Shown here piece by piece: positions 53,511 to 63,122 of a stretch of DNA of 64,000 nucleotides. This stretch comes from Rotaria sordida (Eukaryota; Rotifera; Eurotatoria; Philodinida; Philodinidae): contig CAJNOL010000120.1 of the NCBI GenBank assembly GCA_905250125.1, forward strand, positions 1 through 64,000, written 5' to 3'. The notes under the pieces were generated by a model, which did not search any database, was not told the origin of the DNA, and worked only from the letters and a program-made list of their open reading frames with translations. Position numbers and translations under genes: made by a program. Numbering within the stretch: position 1 is the first letter of the stretch; each line of letters opens with the position of its first letter.

Positions 53511-53700
53511 TTAATTTCTATTGGCTATTGCTCAGCCAATACGATTTGGAGGCAAATACAGAGAAGATTTGAACTCTTCACCTTCATTTACCCTAAGAAA
53601 CTCGTTTTTCTTATAACTTGATTTCTATTGGTCACTGCTCAACCAATGGGATTTCGAGGCGAATGGAACATAGATTCGAGTTCTCCATTCTAGAAAACCT
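53511..53700. repeat. About 107-bp tandem duplication carrying CCAAT-type hairpins
   Basis: Two diverged units begin 'ttaatttctattgg' (53,511) and 'ttgatttctattgg' (about 53,618). Each holds an inverted repeat: ATTGGC/GCCAAT in the first, ATTGGT/ACCAAT in the second, with 9-base loops sharing 'tgctca'. Each continues into 'gatttggaggcaaat' / 'gatttcgaggcgaat'. Confidence 0.65.
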
Positions 53701-54300
53701 CGAACTATCATCGCTGTGATGGGAAGATAGAGCTCTAATTGTGGATCACATAGAGCGCGGACAAAAATAGAACCGAATTCCGATTAATTATCTTTGCAAT
53801 AGGCGAGTTAGCTTTCTTGTTTCTTTATGTTTTATATACCATTTTGTAGCTCGTGAAATTCTCTATCGAATGGTATATAATAGTTGGAGTTTTATATGAC
53901 TATGATAGGAAAAGTTTTTTATGAAAGTAGAGAAGGGTCTATCTTCTCATAGGGAAAAATGACTATTTTTGCTATAACTCAGCAATGGTTCGGCCAATCA
54001 TTCTCATCTTCGAACTCGACCGAGATATTGTTAAGACTAAACTGTGTAGAAAATTTCATCGCGATCGGACTCTTCTTTCAAAAGTTATCGTGTTAACGGC
54101 CGGACGGCCGGACACACTGACCGATTCTAGAGTGTACTCACTTTTTGAGTACACAAAAAGTGCTATTTTCGACCCCTCCCTCCTCTTTGACAGAATTATT
54201 TAACAATCATCCAAATGTGAGCTGACGGTGTGTTTTGAAAAGTAGAGAAGTAAAAATATCTGTTAAAAGATTCATTTGTTTTCAATGTAGATTGTATAGA

Positions 54301-55089
54301 ATGACAACATTTCGTTTAGCTACGCTTAATGTTCATTCTTTTGCTGATCATTTGGCATATAGAGATAATATGAATCGATTAATAAATATTTTAAAACCAT
54401 ATAATTTTGATTTGATTGCTGTTCAAGAAACATTAAATGATGATAACTGGTCAAAATTCTGTAATCTTCTTGGTTTAAATCATTTTATATATGGTCCATG
54501 TGAAGAACATATATTTGGTAATGGTATTGCATCTCGTTATCCAATAAAAACTTATTCAAATCAACGAACAAGTTATTCTTATTTAGGTGGAAGAAGATCT
54601 TTATTAGAATGTTGTTTAGATAGTAATCATCCATTTGTTAAAGATCGAATATTTGCTGTTACACATTTAGATCATTTAAATGAACATGATCGATTAAAAC
54701 AAATAAAAGAATTTGATCCATGGAATAAAAATATCGATATATTTATGGGTGATATGAATTCATTAACACAAGATGATTATTCAAATAATTATTTTGAAAA
54801 AAATATATTTGAATTACGAAAAAAATCTGATTGGGAAAAACCTTATTTTGATGTAACTCAATTAATAACAAATCAATGGTTATATAAAGATGCTTTTAAA
54901 CAAATAAATCCAAATTTAAAAGATAAACAACTAGCCACATGTCGATATGGAACTCGTATTGATTATATTTATTTACATCCTCGTATTTATGATTCATGGA
55001 TTTTAAAAGATTGTTCGATTATTGATACTCAAAATGCTACTGATCATAATGCGGTTTTTGCAATATTCGAACAGAAACAAAACTTATAA
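54301..55089 (+). CDS. Endonuclease/exonuclease/phosphatase (EEP) family hydrolase, single exon
   Basis: The preferred start is the ATG at 54,301, directly before T-T-F-R-L-A-T-L-N-V, giving 262 residues. The frame upstream has no ATG and crosses a probable splice acceptor. The EEP core is visible in order: L-N-V-H-S-F (Asn metal ligand), A-V-Q-E-T-L (Glu ligand), G-N-G-I-A-S-R-Y-P-I, V-T-H-L-D-H, M-G-D-M-N-S-L (Asp/Asn active site), R-I-D-Y-I-Y-L and the terminal T-D-H-N-A-V-F-A (Asp/His pair). All catalytic residues are present, so it should be a Mg-dependent phosphodiesterase. Substrate could be DNA, RNA, a lipid headgroup or a nucleotide; the domain alone does not decide. The length is that of a bare catalytic domain with no targeting signal visible. 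Confidence 0.88.
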   Translation: MTTFRLATLNVHSFADHLAYRDNMNRLINILKPYNFDLIAVQETLNDDNWSKFCNLLGLNHFIYGPCEEHIFGNGIASRYPIKTYSNQRTSYSYLGGRRSLLECCLDSNHPFVKDRIFAVTHLDHLNEHDRLKQIKEFDPWNKNIDIFMGDMNSLTQDDYSNNYFEKNIFELRKKSDWEKPYFDVTQLITNQWLYKDAFKQINPNLKDKQLATCRYGTRIDYIYLHPRIYDSWILKDCSIIDTQNATDHNAVFAIFEQKQNL

Positions 55090-55358
55090 GACAAATTTAT
55101 TCTTTCAAAAGTTTCTTTTAATATTTTTATTTTTGTAATACCGAAATAGAATATTTTTATCGTCGAAAGATACTGCTCAAGTTAATATTCTTTCATTTTG
55201 TTTGTCAAGGTTTTCTTCAACGAAAATATGATGTTTACCATGATTCTTTTTTGTTAAGAACCACAAATTAATTTTTGCTTTTATCACGAGTAATTTTTTG
55301 TTTTCTTGGAAAAATCCAAAATATTGAAAAGCAGAAGTGAAACTTTTCACTTCTTATA
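55090..55358. other. Short spacer
   Basis: This is the 3' UTR-like region of the EEP gene. No other feature seen. Confidence 0.4.
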
Positions 55359-55925
55359 CAGGATGGTCTAAAAGTAATCCGACAGTCTTTGATTGAGAAT
55401 AATTTTTGATAGGAACAAGATAGAGAACTACGGTTTTCACCATTCGAAAGAAGAGGCGAAGACGCATCGAATTGTATAATATAAGATAATTTGACCTAGT
55501 TTTTTTCAAGCAGTTAAATCGACGTACTCCGTAAGGTGACTACACTAAATTTTTATGATCAGATGTGCATTGAAACTGCTAGTTGAAAACCTACAAAAGT
55601 GTGCAAAGTCCAGACTTTAAGAGTTACTCCTTCAGAAGTTGTAGATATTCTACTCGAAATTCTCAGCCAATTCTTCATTTAATTTCTGTGAAAAAAAAAT
55701 CATTTTTTTTGCTTTTTTCTTATTTTATAAGAAACCATATTTCTGGCGATTTTTTTAGAAAATTGATTAAAAAGCTCTAGAAAACATCTTAGTAACAACA
55801 TAAAATATATGATTCAATGCATCTTGATCTCCTCTTTCGAAGAGTGAAAACCGCAGCCCTCTATCTTGTTCCTATCAAAAGTTATTCGCAATCGAAGAAT
55901 GCCGGGTTACTTTTGGACCATCCTG
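55359..55925. mobile_element. 567-bp mariner-type MITE
   Basis: The terminal words CAGGATGGTCTAAAAGTAA (left) and TTACTTTTGGACCATCCTG (right) are inverted repeats. They extend inward for about 120 bp, with 'gataggaacaagatagag' paired to 'ctctatcttgttcctatc'. The left end is preceded by TA and the right end by CA, a likely mutated TA duplication. CAGGxTGGTCxAAAAGTAA is a typical mariner/Tc1 end. The interior has no transposase. Confidence 0.75.
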
Positions 55926-56088
55926 CAATGTAACATGTTACTCTGTAATAAGAATGGACAAAGTCAACGTTTATTTAGAAACGTAACAGATTTCTAACAA
56001 ATGTCCGAGGTGAAATTGCACTAAATTTCGATGTTTCGTCCTCTCAGCTGCTATTCTTAAAAACATATTGTTTATGTACTAAAAGATA

Positions 56089-56097
56089 GAGAATTTG
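56089..56097 (+). repeat. 9-bp target duplication, left copy (GAGAATTTG)
   Basis: GAGAATTTG lies immediately before the GGTAT end of the composite element. An identical copy follows the ATACC end at 59,897-59,905. Confidence 0.75.
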
Positions 56098-56496
56098 GGT
56101 ATCAGTGGGATACGTCGACACCAACAATGTCGACCTTATTTACGCGTTGTAAATTACGCTGTGATTATCTAAAAGTAATTGTTTAACAGACTAGAATAAA
56201 ATATCAAATACAAAATAAAAAATTTTTTAAATTAAAAAGTTTAAAGTCTTAGAAGTCATTATAATGGCTTTTGACGTCGAATTTCATCAATGTCACTTGA
56301 ACAAATTAAACTGATTTCCAAAATGTTCGAATCCATTGTATCACAAGATTAAATCATAGTTAAGATTACAGAAAAGATCGAAATTTTAAATATGTCAACA
56401 CATTACTTTAACAAAGACTACATCTTCTCATTCAACTAATAAAATTCACGTAATTTATGTCGACACTATGGGTGTCGATGTATCCCACTAATACCC
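56098..56496 (+). mobile_element. Left terminal unit (399 bp)
   Basis: MITE-like unit bounded by GGTATCAGTGGGATACGTCG and CGATGTATCCCACTAATACC. It has no coding capacity. It includes the conserved words 'gtaaattacgctgtgattat' and 'ttttgacgtcgaatttcatc', found inverted in the right unit. Confidence 0.85.
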
Positions 56497-56856
56497 TATT
56501 CAACAGACATATGTAATGATAAATAATGCCTGATAACAACAAATTTCATGAAAAGGAAAAGTTTCTTTATAGTGCTTATAACAGTAATTGAAATTTATTT
56601 AATTGTTTGACAGATATTCAAAAGAAAAAGAAAAATAACAATAGACTAAACACAAAAAAGTACACACATATCAAACTTCTTTTCTTTCTAACATAAAATT
56701 TTTCATTCAAGTTCCATTGGTGACGTTACTCTTACAAAACATGATTGTTATCACACTTTTTATAATATTCTCACATGTGATTTTAAGATAAAGTCTTTAA
56801 AAGAATTTATGGACCTTACATCAAGCACCTATCGCAAGTACAAAATCAGCAGCTAG

Positions 56857-57106
56857 CGGGACTTATTTTTTCGGGATTTATTGGGATTTTTCAATAAGTC
56901 CGTAAGCACTTTGAGATAAATCCCATACAGTTCCTCGCTACATACAGAATGTGGACGAGGGTGTGGGTGTGAGTGTGGGTGTGAGTATGGGTGTGGGTGT
57001 TGATGTGAGTATACTGGGATAGCATCAATATTAATATATCAGAATAAATCCTCAATAAAGAAATAAGTCCGCTAGAAAGAATAAATTCCGAAAAAATTAG
57101 TCCCGG
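56857..57106. mobile_element. Nested 250-bp MITE-like unit with telomere-like core
   Basis: GCGGGACTTATTTTTTCGGG at the left is matched inverted by 'ccgaaaaaattagtcccggc' at 57,089-57,108. Between the ends are secondary pairs ('aataagtccg' twice, in opposite orientation) and a G/T-rich array. It overlaps the 3' end of the small gene's extended frame. Confidence 0.6.
56952..57010 (+). repeat. Telomere-like TGTGGG/TGTGAG array
   Basis: About nine 6-bp units alternate TGTGGG, TGTGAG, TATGGG and TGATGTG-type variants. TGTGGG has been reported as the Adineta vaga telomeric repeat, so this is an interstitial telomere-like tract if the host is a bdelloid. The strand strongly favours G and T. Confidence 0.6.
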
Positions 57107-57254
57107 CAGTCCCTCTAAGATAGTGACGAGTCATATCCATCGCTTTTGTTTGATGATTAGTATTCATTGTAGCTTTTCCACCTTGGTAATGAGCCTTGCG
57201 AGACAAGCGCTTGCTAACGTTTGTTGAGATCAATTCATAGTTGCTAAATGTTGA

Positions 57255-57495
57255 TTATCCACCTTGATACTGAGCCGTAGAAGACAAGCGCTTGTTGTCA
57301 CCTGGTAAAAGTAATTGACTATCGTTGATAGTTGATGTTTGACATTCACGATCTGCACGTGAAATTCGATTGTTAACATAAGATATCTAAAAACAACAAT
57401 TCATAACAATGCTTTGGAAAGCATAGCTAACTTACTTTATTATTCGGCTTGTTTTTATTTTTTTGCGAACCACAACATGAAAACATACAAGACAT
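57255..57495 (-). CDS. Small two-exon gene, Cys-rich N-terminus, unknown function (possibly truncated)
   Basis: Exon 1 (57495-57436) encodes M-S-C-M-F-S-C-C-G-S-Q-K-N-K-N-K-P-N-N-K. After a 49-bp GTAAGT...TTTTTAG intron, exon 2 (57386-57255) encodes 43 residues, stopping at TAA (57,257-57,255). Total is 63 residues. Four cysteines in the first eight residues plus a Lys-rich stretch suggest a palmitoylated membrane-tethered start. Beyond the stop the same frame stays open to 57,072 and repeats the peptide N-K-R-L-S-S-T-A-Q-Y-Q-G-G as S-K-R-L-S-R-K-A-H-Y-Q-G-G. At the aligned position the second copy has AAA where the first has TAA, so the stop may be a recent nonsense change. It is carried inside the composite transposon. 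No family recognised. Confidence 0.5.
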
Positions 57496-58136
57496 CTAAA
57501 AAGAATTGAAAAAACTGATTTGGTGAACATAATGCGTTAATTTAAGTAAATACAAGAAAAATATGCGGTCGAAATACATTCGGTACGTTGTTTATAGGGT
57601 ATTATACAAAGAAATGTTTATGTATAAATTAAATTTTATCTTATTCTATTGTTTGTATTCCATAGTCAGATATGAACGTCGTTTATTTTATTGCCTTTCT
57701 GTATCTAACGGATAGATATATACCTGAAGAAATAGTTGTCACTCTATGCCGAACAGTATGCAGCTCATAACTACAGTAATTAATACAGTGCAAAGCACAG
57801 TATTGATTTTAATATTACGCACCCCAAGCCAAAGCAAAATACTGAAGGCAGTCATGATTTTGAAAGTACTTTGCTTATTTGTTACACCATAGTTTAAAAC
57901 TTGCTCCTCTTCTTATTGACATCCTACTTATTTACCGATGACTGTTGATGAACTTTTTTCTTTTTCATCTCATCGAATTCATCACTGAAAAATTTTCTTT
58001 TCTACATTTAGAGTCTTGTTTTTATTCATGTCCTCAAATAAAAATGAATAATTGATTTATCAGAAGATCTGTAAAAGTTAGACAGTTTTCATTTCTTAAA
58101 GGTGAATGTATGTATGATCAAATCTGACTAGTGAAT

Positions 58137-58917
58137 GTACTGAGCTAAGGGTACCCGAAAAAGTACCCTGGTACTAGTATGTCACAGGAAATTTCGGGTA
58201 CTGAAGTACCTTAAGGTACTTTTAGGTACCTATAAGGTACTCGACCAAGTACCCTGCTGGAAAGCATCCAGTAAATGGGTACTTGAAGGTACTGATCAAG
58301 TACCCAACTGGGTACTATTGTTCAGTAATTTTGGGTACCCTGTTGCCAAACTTGCAGTATGTTGATGATCGAAACTAACCTTTGGCTTTTTTCATTTTTG
58401 TTTCTCTCAAAGCAATTTATGATATTTTCTCGATTTTATTTTATTTTATTTTTCTAATTTTGAAAAGCCAAGCAGGTCAAATTTCGAGATCTAACCGGAC
58501 GCGAATTGGTCGGATCTCCATCAGACCACTTCAAGGTAGTCCTCTCTCAATCTACGATTGAGATCAGCATGTCCTCGACTAGTAAATAGTCAAGAAAAAT
58601 AATCTAGAAAAACTTAGTATGAAAAAATATTTTTTTCTTATGCTTCCTCGAGTTGCTTATATGAAGCCGTGTATGCAAAAGAAAACGGTGAATGAACAGT
58701 TGCTACACAGAACGCAACAAATCTAGGGTACTCTGTAGAGCTTTTCCTAGTAAAATTACAGGTGCGGGTACTCGTGCAAGTACTTGTTCAGTAAACATAC
58801 TGCAATGGGTACCCAATGCAGCACCTACGTCAGTATAATTACTGAAAATTTTCGAAGTACCCATATCGGGTACCTTGCTGAGGCTTTCACAGTACATGGG
58901 TACCCTGAACTCAGTAC
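58137..58917. mobile_element. 781-bp TIR element with GTAC-rich subterminal arrays
   Basis: The left end GTACTGAGCTAAGGGTACCC and the right end complement GTACTGAGTTCAGGGTACCC form terminal inverted repeats. Inside each end are dense GTAC words: about 14 in 58,149-58,345 and about 9 in 58,729-58,917, mostly as GGGTACY or AGTACCC. 'ttgcagtatgtt' also occurs near both arrays in inverted orientation. Such repeated subterminal words are typical transposase-binding arrays. No transposase is present. The element lies wholly inside the composite structure. Confidence 0.6.
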
Positions 58918-59497
58918 TTTCTCTAGGGATTGATCAAGATTATCACACTCAGATAATAAACAGAATAACAGTAAAAGGTCAATTATGTAAAAAATTGAAA
59001 TTTATTTTCATGTGTGAAAACCATAACCAGAGTTATTTCATAAAACAAATATATATGTGACATATTTCATATGAAACACAAGAAAAAAATTGTTTTTATA
59101 CAAAAATATATTGCCATCAAAGGCGTCAAACGGTAATAATCTGGTCTTTACTTTTTTGAATTAGTTCTCGGTATTTTCTTATTTAGAACAAAATACTAAT
59201 AAATATGCCGTTGATAGGGGTCAAGTACCAAACTACACTATTTCAGATTTCAATTAAAAAGCTGCTTTGTTGTAACTTACTTTATCGAAGAAAGAAATAT
59301 TTATATGGTTATGAATAACAGTAGTCGAATTTAAGGACATTTTTTTCATTGAAGTTGAGCACTTTATGTTGATTATGAATGCGTTCAATTTATTTAAAAG
59401 ACATCGCTATATATACAAATGTGTAATTAGGTAGATAATGAACTCATTCGTGGCCGGCGAGATAAATAATAGAAAACAAATACACATCTAACAAATT

Positions 59498-59896
59498 GGG
59501 TATTAGTGGGATACATCGACACCCATAGTGTCGACATAAATTACGTGAATTTTATTAGTTGAATGAGAAGATGTAGTCTTTGTTAAAGTAATGTGTTGAC
59601 ATATTTAAAATTTCGATCTTTTCTGTAATCTTAACTATGATTTAATCTTGTGATACAATGGATTCGAACATTTTGGAAATCAGTTTAATTTGTTCAAGTG
59701 ACATTGATGAAATTCGACGTCAAAAGCCATTATAATGACTTCTAAGACTTTAAACTTTTTAATTTAAAAAATTTTTTATTTTGTATTTGATATTTTATTC
59801 TAGTCTGTTAAACAATTACTTTTAGATAATCACAGCGTAATTTACAACGCGTAAATAAGGTCGACATTGTTGGTATCGACGTATCCCACTAATACC
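59498..59896 (-). mobile_element. Right terminal unit (399 bp, inverted copy)
   Basis: Inverted copy of the left terminal unit, bounded by GGTATTAGTGGGATACATCG and CGACGTATCCCACTAATACC. In the section I compared base by base only two differences from the left unit were seen. Confidence 0.85.
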
Positions 59897-59905
59897 GAGA
59901 ATTTG
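59897..59905 (+). repeat. 9-bp target duplication, right copy (GAGAATTTG)
   Basis: Identical to 56,089-56,097 and directly abuts the ATACC end of the composite element. Confidence 0.75.
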
Positions 59906-61542
59906 AAGCTCTACAAAACAGTTGATTTGGCTTTTCAAATAAGTATTCTTTGTTAGTGTCAACTTTAAAAGATGAGCATCCATTCGACTGGGACATTCAC
60001 AAAACCCAAAATATACTATAAGTATTCTTTACGAAAGGTTCCACTGGACTTTCAAGAGTGTCACAAAATTCTTCATAAAATTCTGCACCTTTGGATGTAT
60101 GTTTTAGAATTTCAGGTGAAATATTTTGGATAAGCAGCTTTGAAATAAAAGAAGAACTGGAAACGCCGAAGGCAGTCTTTCATGATAGACGTGTACAATT
60201 CTTCTTTTTAAATTCTAAATAATCTTAGTATTTTCACTGTTCAATTTAGCAGTTACACCATTTTGTTCAGTATTAAATGCTAGGCCCCGACGTTTCTAAA
60301 TTGTCCAAGCGTTTAAAATTTTTAGGGAAGACTACTATTACGACTTTCGTACAAAAATTTTCAAAAAACGTAGGATTTGAGGGTGTAGGTGCTGGTGTGA
60401 GAGCGGAGCATATTAAGACTCACACTTGCACTTACATCTAACAAATAGGAATTATTGAATGTACGACTAGCAGATAATAGTTCGTTCTCGTCCAACATAA
60501 TGATGACCATACACAGACGTGTTCTTTACGTTTTCAAGCGTTGGTAAATAAAATTTTGGTCATCTCTAAAGTTCATGTCCAATGATGAAACGTCAACGTC
60601 ACCAGCAGGGACATTTCTTAATTGGTGAACGTAAAATCAATGCTAACTTATAAGTCGAGCAGCAGAATTAACTCTTAAAAAATTCGAAATTTTCCCAGTC
60701 GTATTAGAAGCCCTGGGGCTTCTAATACATCTTTCACATCCATTCTTTCAAAGGGGGCTTCTAATATGGGGGAAGTTACATTCGATAGCCCAAAGATAAA
60801 TTTTGAATTCCATACTCTAGCTCCATATGGAGTCGCACTAACAAGTTTTTGAGAAATTAATTAAGAAAGATGTTTTATTACATCCGACGCATTGTTCCTT
60901 CAAGGGGGCTTTTATTATCAGTGGCGGGAGGTTTAGTTCCAATATTTAGGGTGTGAGTCTTTCCTTAACCGATGCACTCTACGGCATGCATGGAATCAGT
61001 ACTGGCAATCGGTCGACTTAGTACCAATCGGTCTATCGACTGAACTGATATATCAGCCAGTCCAATCCGGTCTGATGAGCTAATCAGACCGGTACCGTTA
61101 ATCCAATTCTAATTTCATCCACAAATAATCTGATGAAAATTCGAATTTTAGTTTTGTCTATACAAAATAACCGAATTCCAGTTTCGATTATAGCCTATAT
61201 TTATATATTACACATAATATAGTTGTCTATTTGTTGGTCAAACGTTCTTCATTTATATGTTTAAAAAAACAAAAAAAACTAAACTGCATTAAATAAATGT
61301 CATGTTTATTATTTCGTATCATTTCATAAATCATTAATTCTAGTATTAGACATAAAAATAAATAATACAATACGAAAAGAAAAGAAAAGAACAACCGCAC
61401 ACCGGAAATAAGAAATTTATAATTGGTACAAAAAAATGTTCCTTTAAAAAAATGAAATGATTGACTAATTGTAGATGTTCAAGAAAGGTCGAAATAATGT
61501 ACGATTATCTCTTGTTTTACTCTGACGATCATTATATGAATA
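59906..61542. other. Intergenic with several short palindromic repeats
   Basis: No gene recognised. A near-perfect palindrome around TTAGAAGCCCTGGGGCTTCTAA is centred near 60,713, and 'gggggcttctaatat' and 'gggggcttttattat' recur at about 60,756 and 60,904. A hairpin with stem CCGGTCTGAT lies at 61,067-61,092, in a stretch with several 'cggtc' words. The final AT-rich part is the phosphatase 3' UTR. Confidence 0.5.
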
Positions 61543-63122
61543 TCAATATTTAGATTGTATAACAGGACTGGAACGAGAACTATTAGCACCGGCTTCAGAT
61601 GGACTGGGTTTGTTTATATTAACATAATTCGATGGTGATTCCGTAATTACGTTGTTATTAGGTTGTGTAGAATTCATATTCACATTTCCGTATAGCGATG
61701 ATTGTTGTAAAACTAGAAATAAGACATGGAAATTTTATTTCTAAATAACTAGATGATTATCTGAACTCTCCTATCAGCAACGCAAAGAAAATAAAACGTT
61801 TTGATATCGTTGAAATTATAAGAAAATATTTTACAATTGACAATCATCATAACTTTGATATTTTGCCCATTTCTTTCTTTCATATTCAGTCGTGAACATC
61901 TAATAAAACTAACTTACTATCATTTAATCGATTAGTTTCTCTTAAATATTCTTCTACACAACGATTTACTAACATGTATTGATCCTATAAAAAAAAAAGA
62001 ATATGTTTTATTGACAAATAAATCAAATAAAAACATACTTTAGTTTGTACCATTTTTCCTCTATCTTGTCTTAATTGATAAACAACACCCATAACATCAA
62101 GTTGCATTGTTAATAAATCTTGTTGTGATCGATCAATTAAACGCATAATAATATCTACTGCTATATAAGTACCTGTTCGACCAACACCAGCACTTAAAAG
62201 AATAAATAAAAATAAAAATTTTATTTTATTTTATTTATTGTTTTTTGACATAAATTTCAACCTGCAATGAATAACTGTAGGTGATAATGAAGTTTTTTTT
62301 GATTGTTCAACTGAAATTAATTGATTTTTTCCATGATTATTAATATATTGAATAAGGTCAAGTAATTTTCGTGGTTCAACAACACTGAAATCTGGCCAAC
62401 CAGTAAAATAATAATGAAATACATGATGTTCGTTATTATCCTTAAAATAGAAAAAAATTCAATTGAAAAAATTTAATAAAAATAAAATTTACAGCTTTAA
62501 TAAGTATACGACGAATTTCAAGATCAACGTTTTCTTGATATTCAACATCGATCACTTGAACAGATACTCTATTAAATGTTAATAATTTTCCTTTTTTATC
62601 AGGAAAATAACGATAACATTTCGACTAAAATATAATATGAAATATTGAAATATTTCTTTTTGTTAAAAGTAAGGATTATTACTAATGTTTGTGAATGATT
62701 ATGAGGATTTCGTTCTTCTGTTCTTGTTAACATAACTATTTTCTTTACACCATATTGAATAATCATATCCCAAAAATCTTCACAAGTTGTTTCTAATGGA
62801 CCTTGACAAGCTATATATTGTTTTTCACTAGACAATCCCTATTTTGATAATATAGATTTTTTTATCAAATATTTTCAATTTATTAAATTACTTTTATTTC
62901 ATTTGCATTTATATAATCATGAAAACGATGAAGACCATTCAATTGAACAGCTGTGCGTTCCCCTATAATAACATATCATCAAGAGAATTAAATAATAATC
63001 TCAAAAAAAAATTCAATTTACATACAAGGTCCTCGAGCAGGAATGTTACTATATCGATTATAAATTGCATATTCGGAATCATCTTCTGACGGACGATATT
63101 GTGGAGAGGTACTATCCAATTC
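61543..63122 (-). CDS. Protein tyrosine phosphatase catalytic domain and tail, 5' end missing, 8 exons seen
   Basis: Exons 63122-63026, 62962-62892, 62838-62683, 62624-62493, 62440-62262, 62192-62039, 61984-61918 and 61712-61543 join in frame to 341 residues. Classical PTP motifs appear in order: N-R-Y-S-N-I (pTyr region), D-Y-I-N-A-N, Q-Y-I-A-C-Q-G-P, D-F-W-D-M-I, G-W-P-D-F (general-acid Asp loop), H-C-S-A-G-V-G-R-T-G (catalytic Cys and Arg) and Q-T-K-D-Q-Y (Q loop). All catalytic residues are intact, so it should dephosphorylate phosphotyrosine. The C-terminal 55 residues are Ser/Asn/Pro-rich with N-Y-V-N-I, a possible phosphotyrosine docking site. No second PTP domain or membrane segment is visible. 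Upstream exons, probably beyond 63,122 or outside the window, decide between receptor and cytosolic type. Confidence 0.88.

Larger units (their letters stand above)
51096..54300. other. Intergenic with nested repeat fragments
   Basis: 3' UTR of the ankyrin gene, then a short inverted-repeat unit (51,979-52,177), a copy of the GC-rich dispersed repeat (52,987-53,250), a tandem duplication with hairpins (53,511-53,700) and a repeat tail containing a duplicated 'cggccgga' (about 54,097-54,112). No gene recognised. A 3' splice-like 'caatgtag' (54,283-54,290) may end a leader intron of the following gene. Confidence 0.5.
56098..59896. mobile_element. 3.8-kb composite transposon-like element with 399-bp inverted ends
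   Basis: Units 56,098-56,496 and 59,498-59,896 are inverted copies, nearly identical wherever I compared them. Each unit itself has short inverted ends (GGTATCAGTGGGATACGTCG and its complement at the other side). The 9-bp word GAGAATTTG flanks the outside of the whole structure, while the inner flanks of the two units show no such match. This implies that both units and the 3.0 kb between them inserted together. Long inverted repeats and 9-bp duplications are usual for Mutator-like elements. No transposase frame is present, so mobilisation must be in trans. The interior carries a small spliced gene, a nested MITE, a telomere-like array and a GTAC-rich TIR element. Confidence 0.75.

Noticed and set aside
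53985..54203. 72-codon frame before the EEP gene
   Set aside because: Covers a repeat tail with duplicated 'cggccgga' units typical of dispersed non-coding repeats; no domain.
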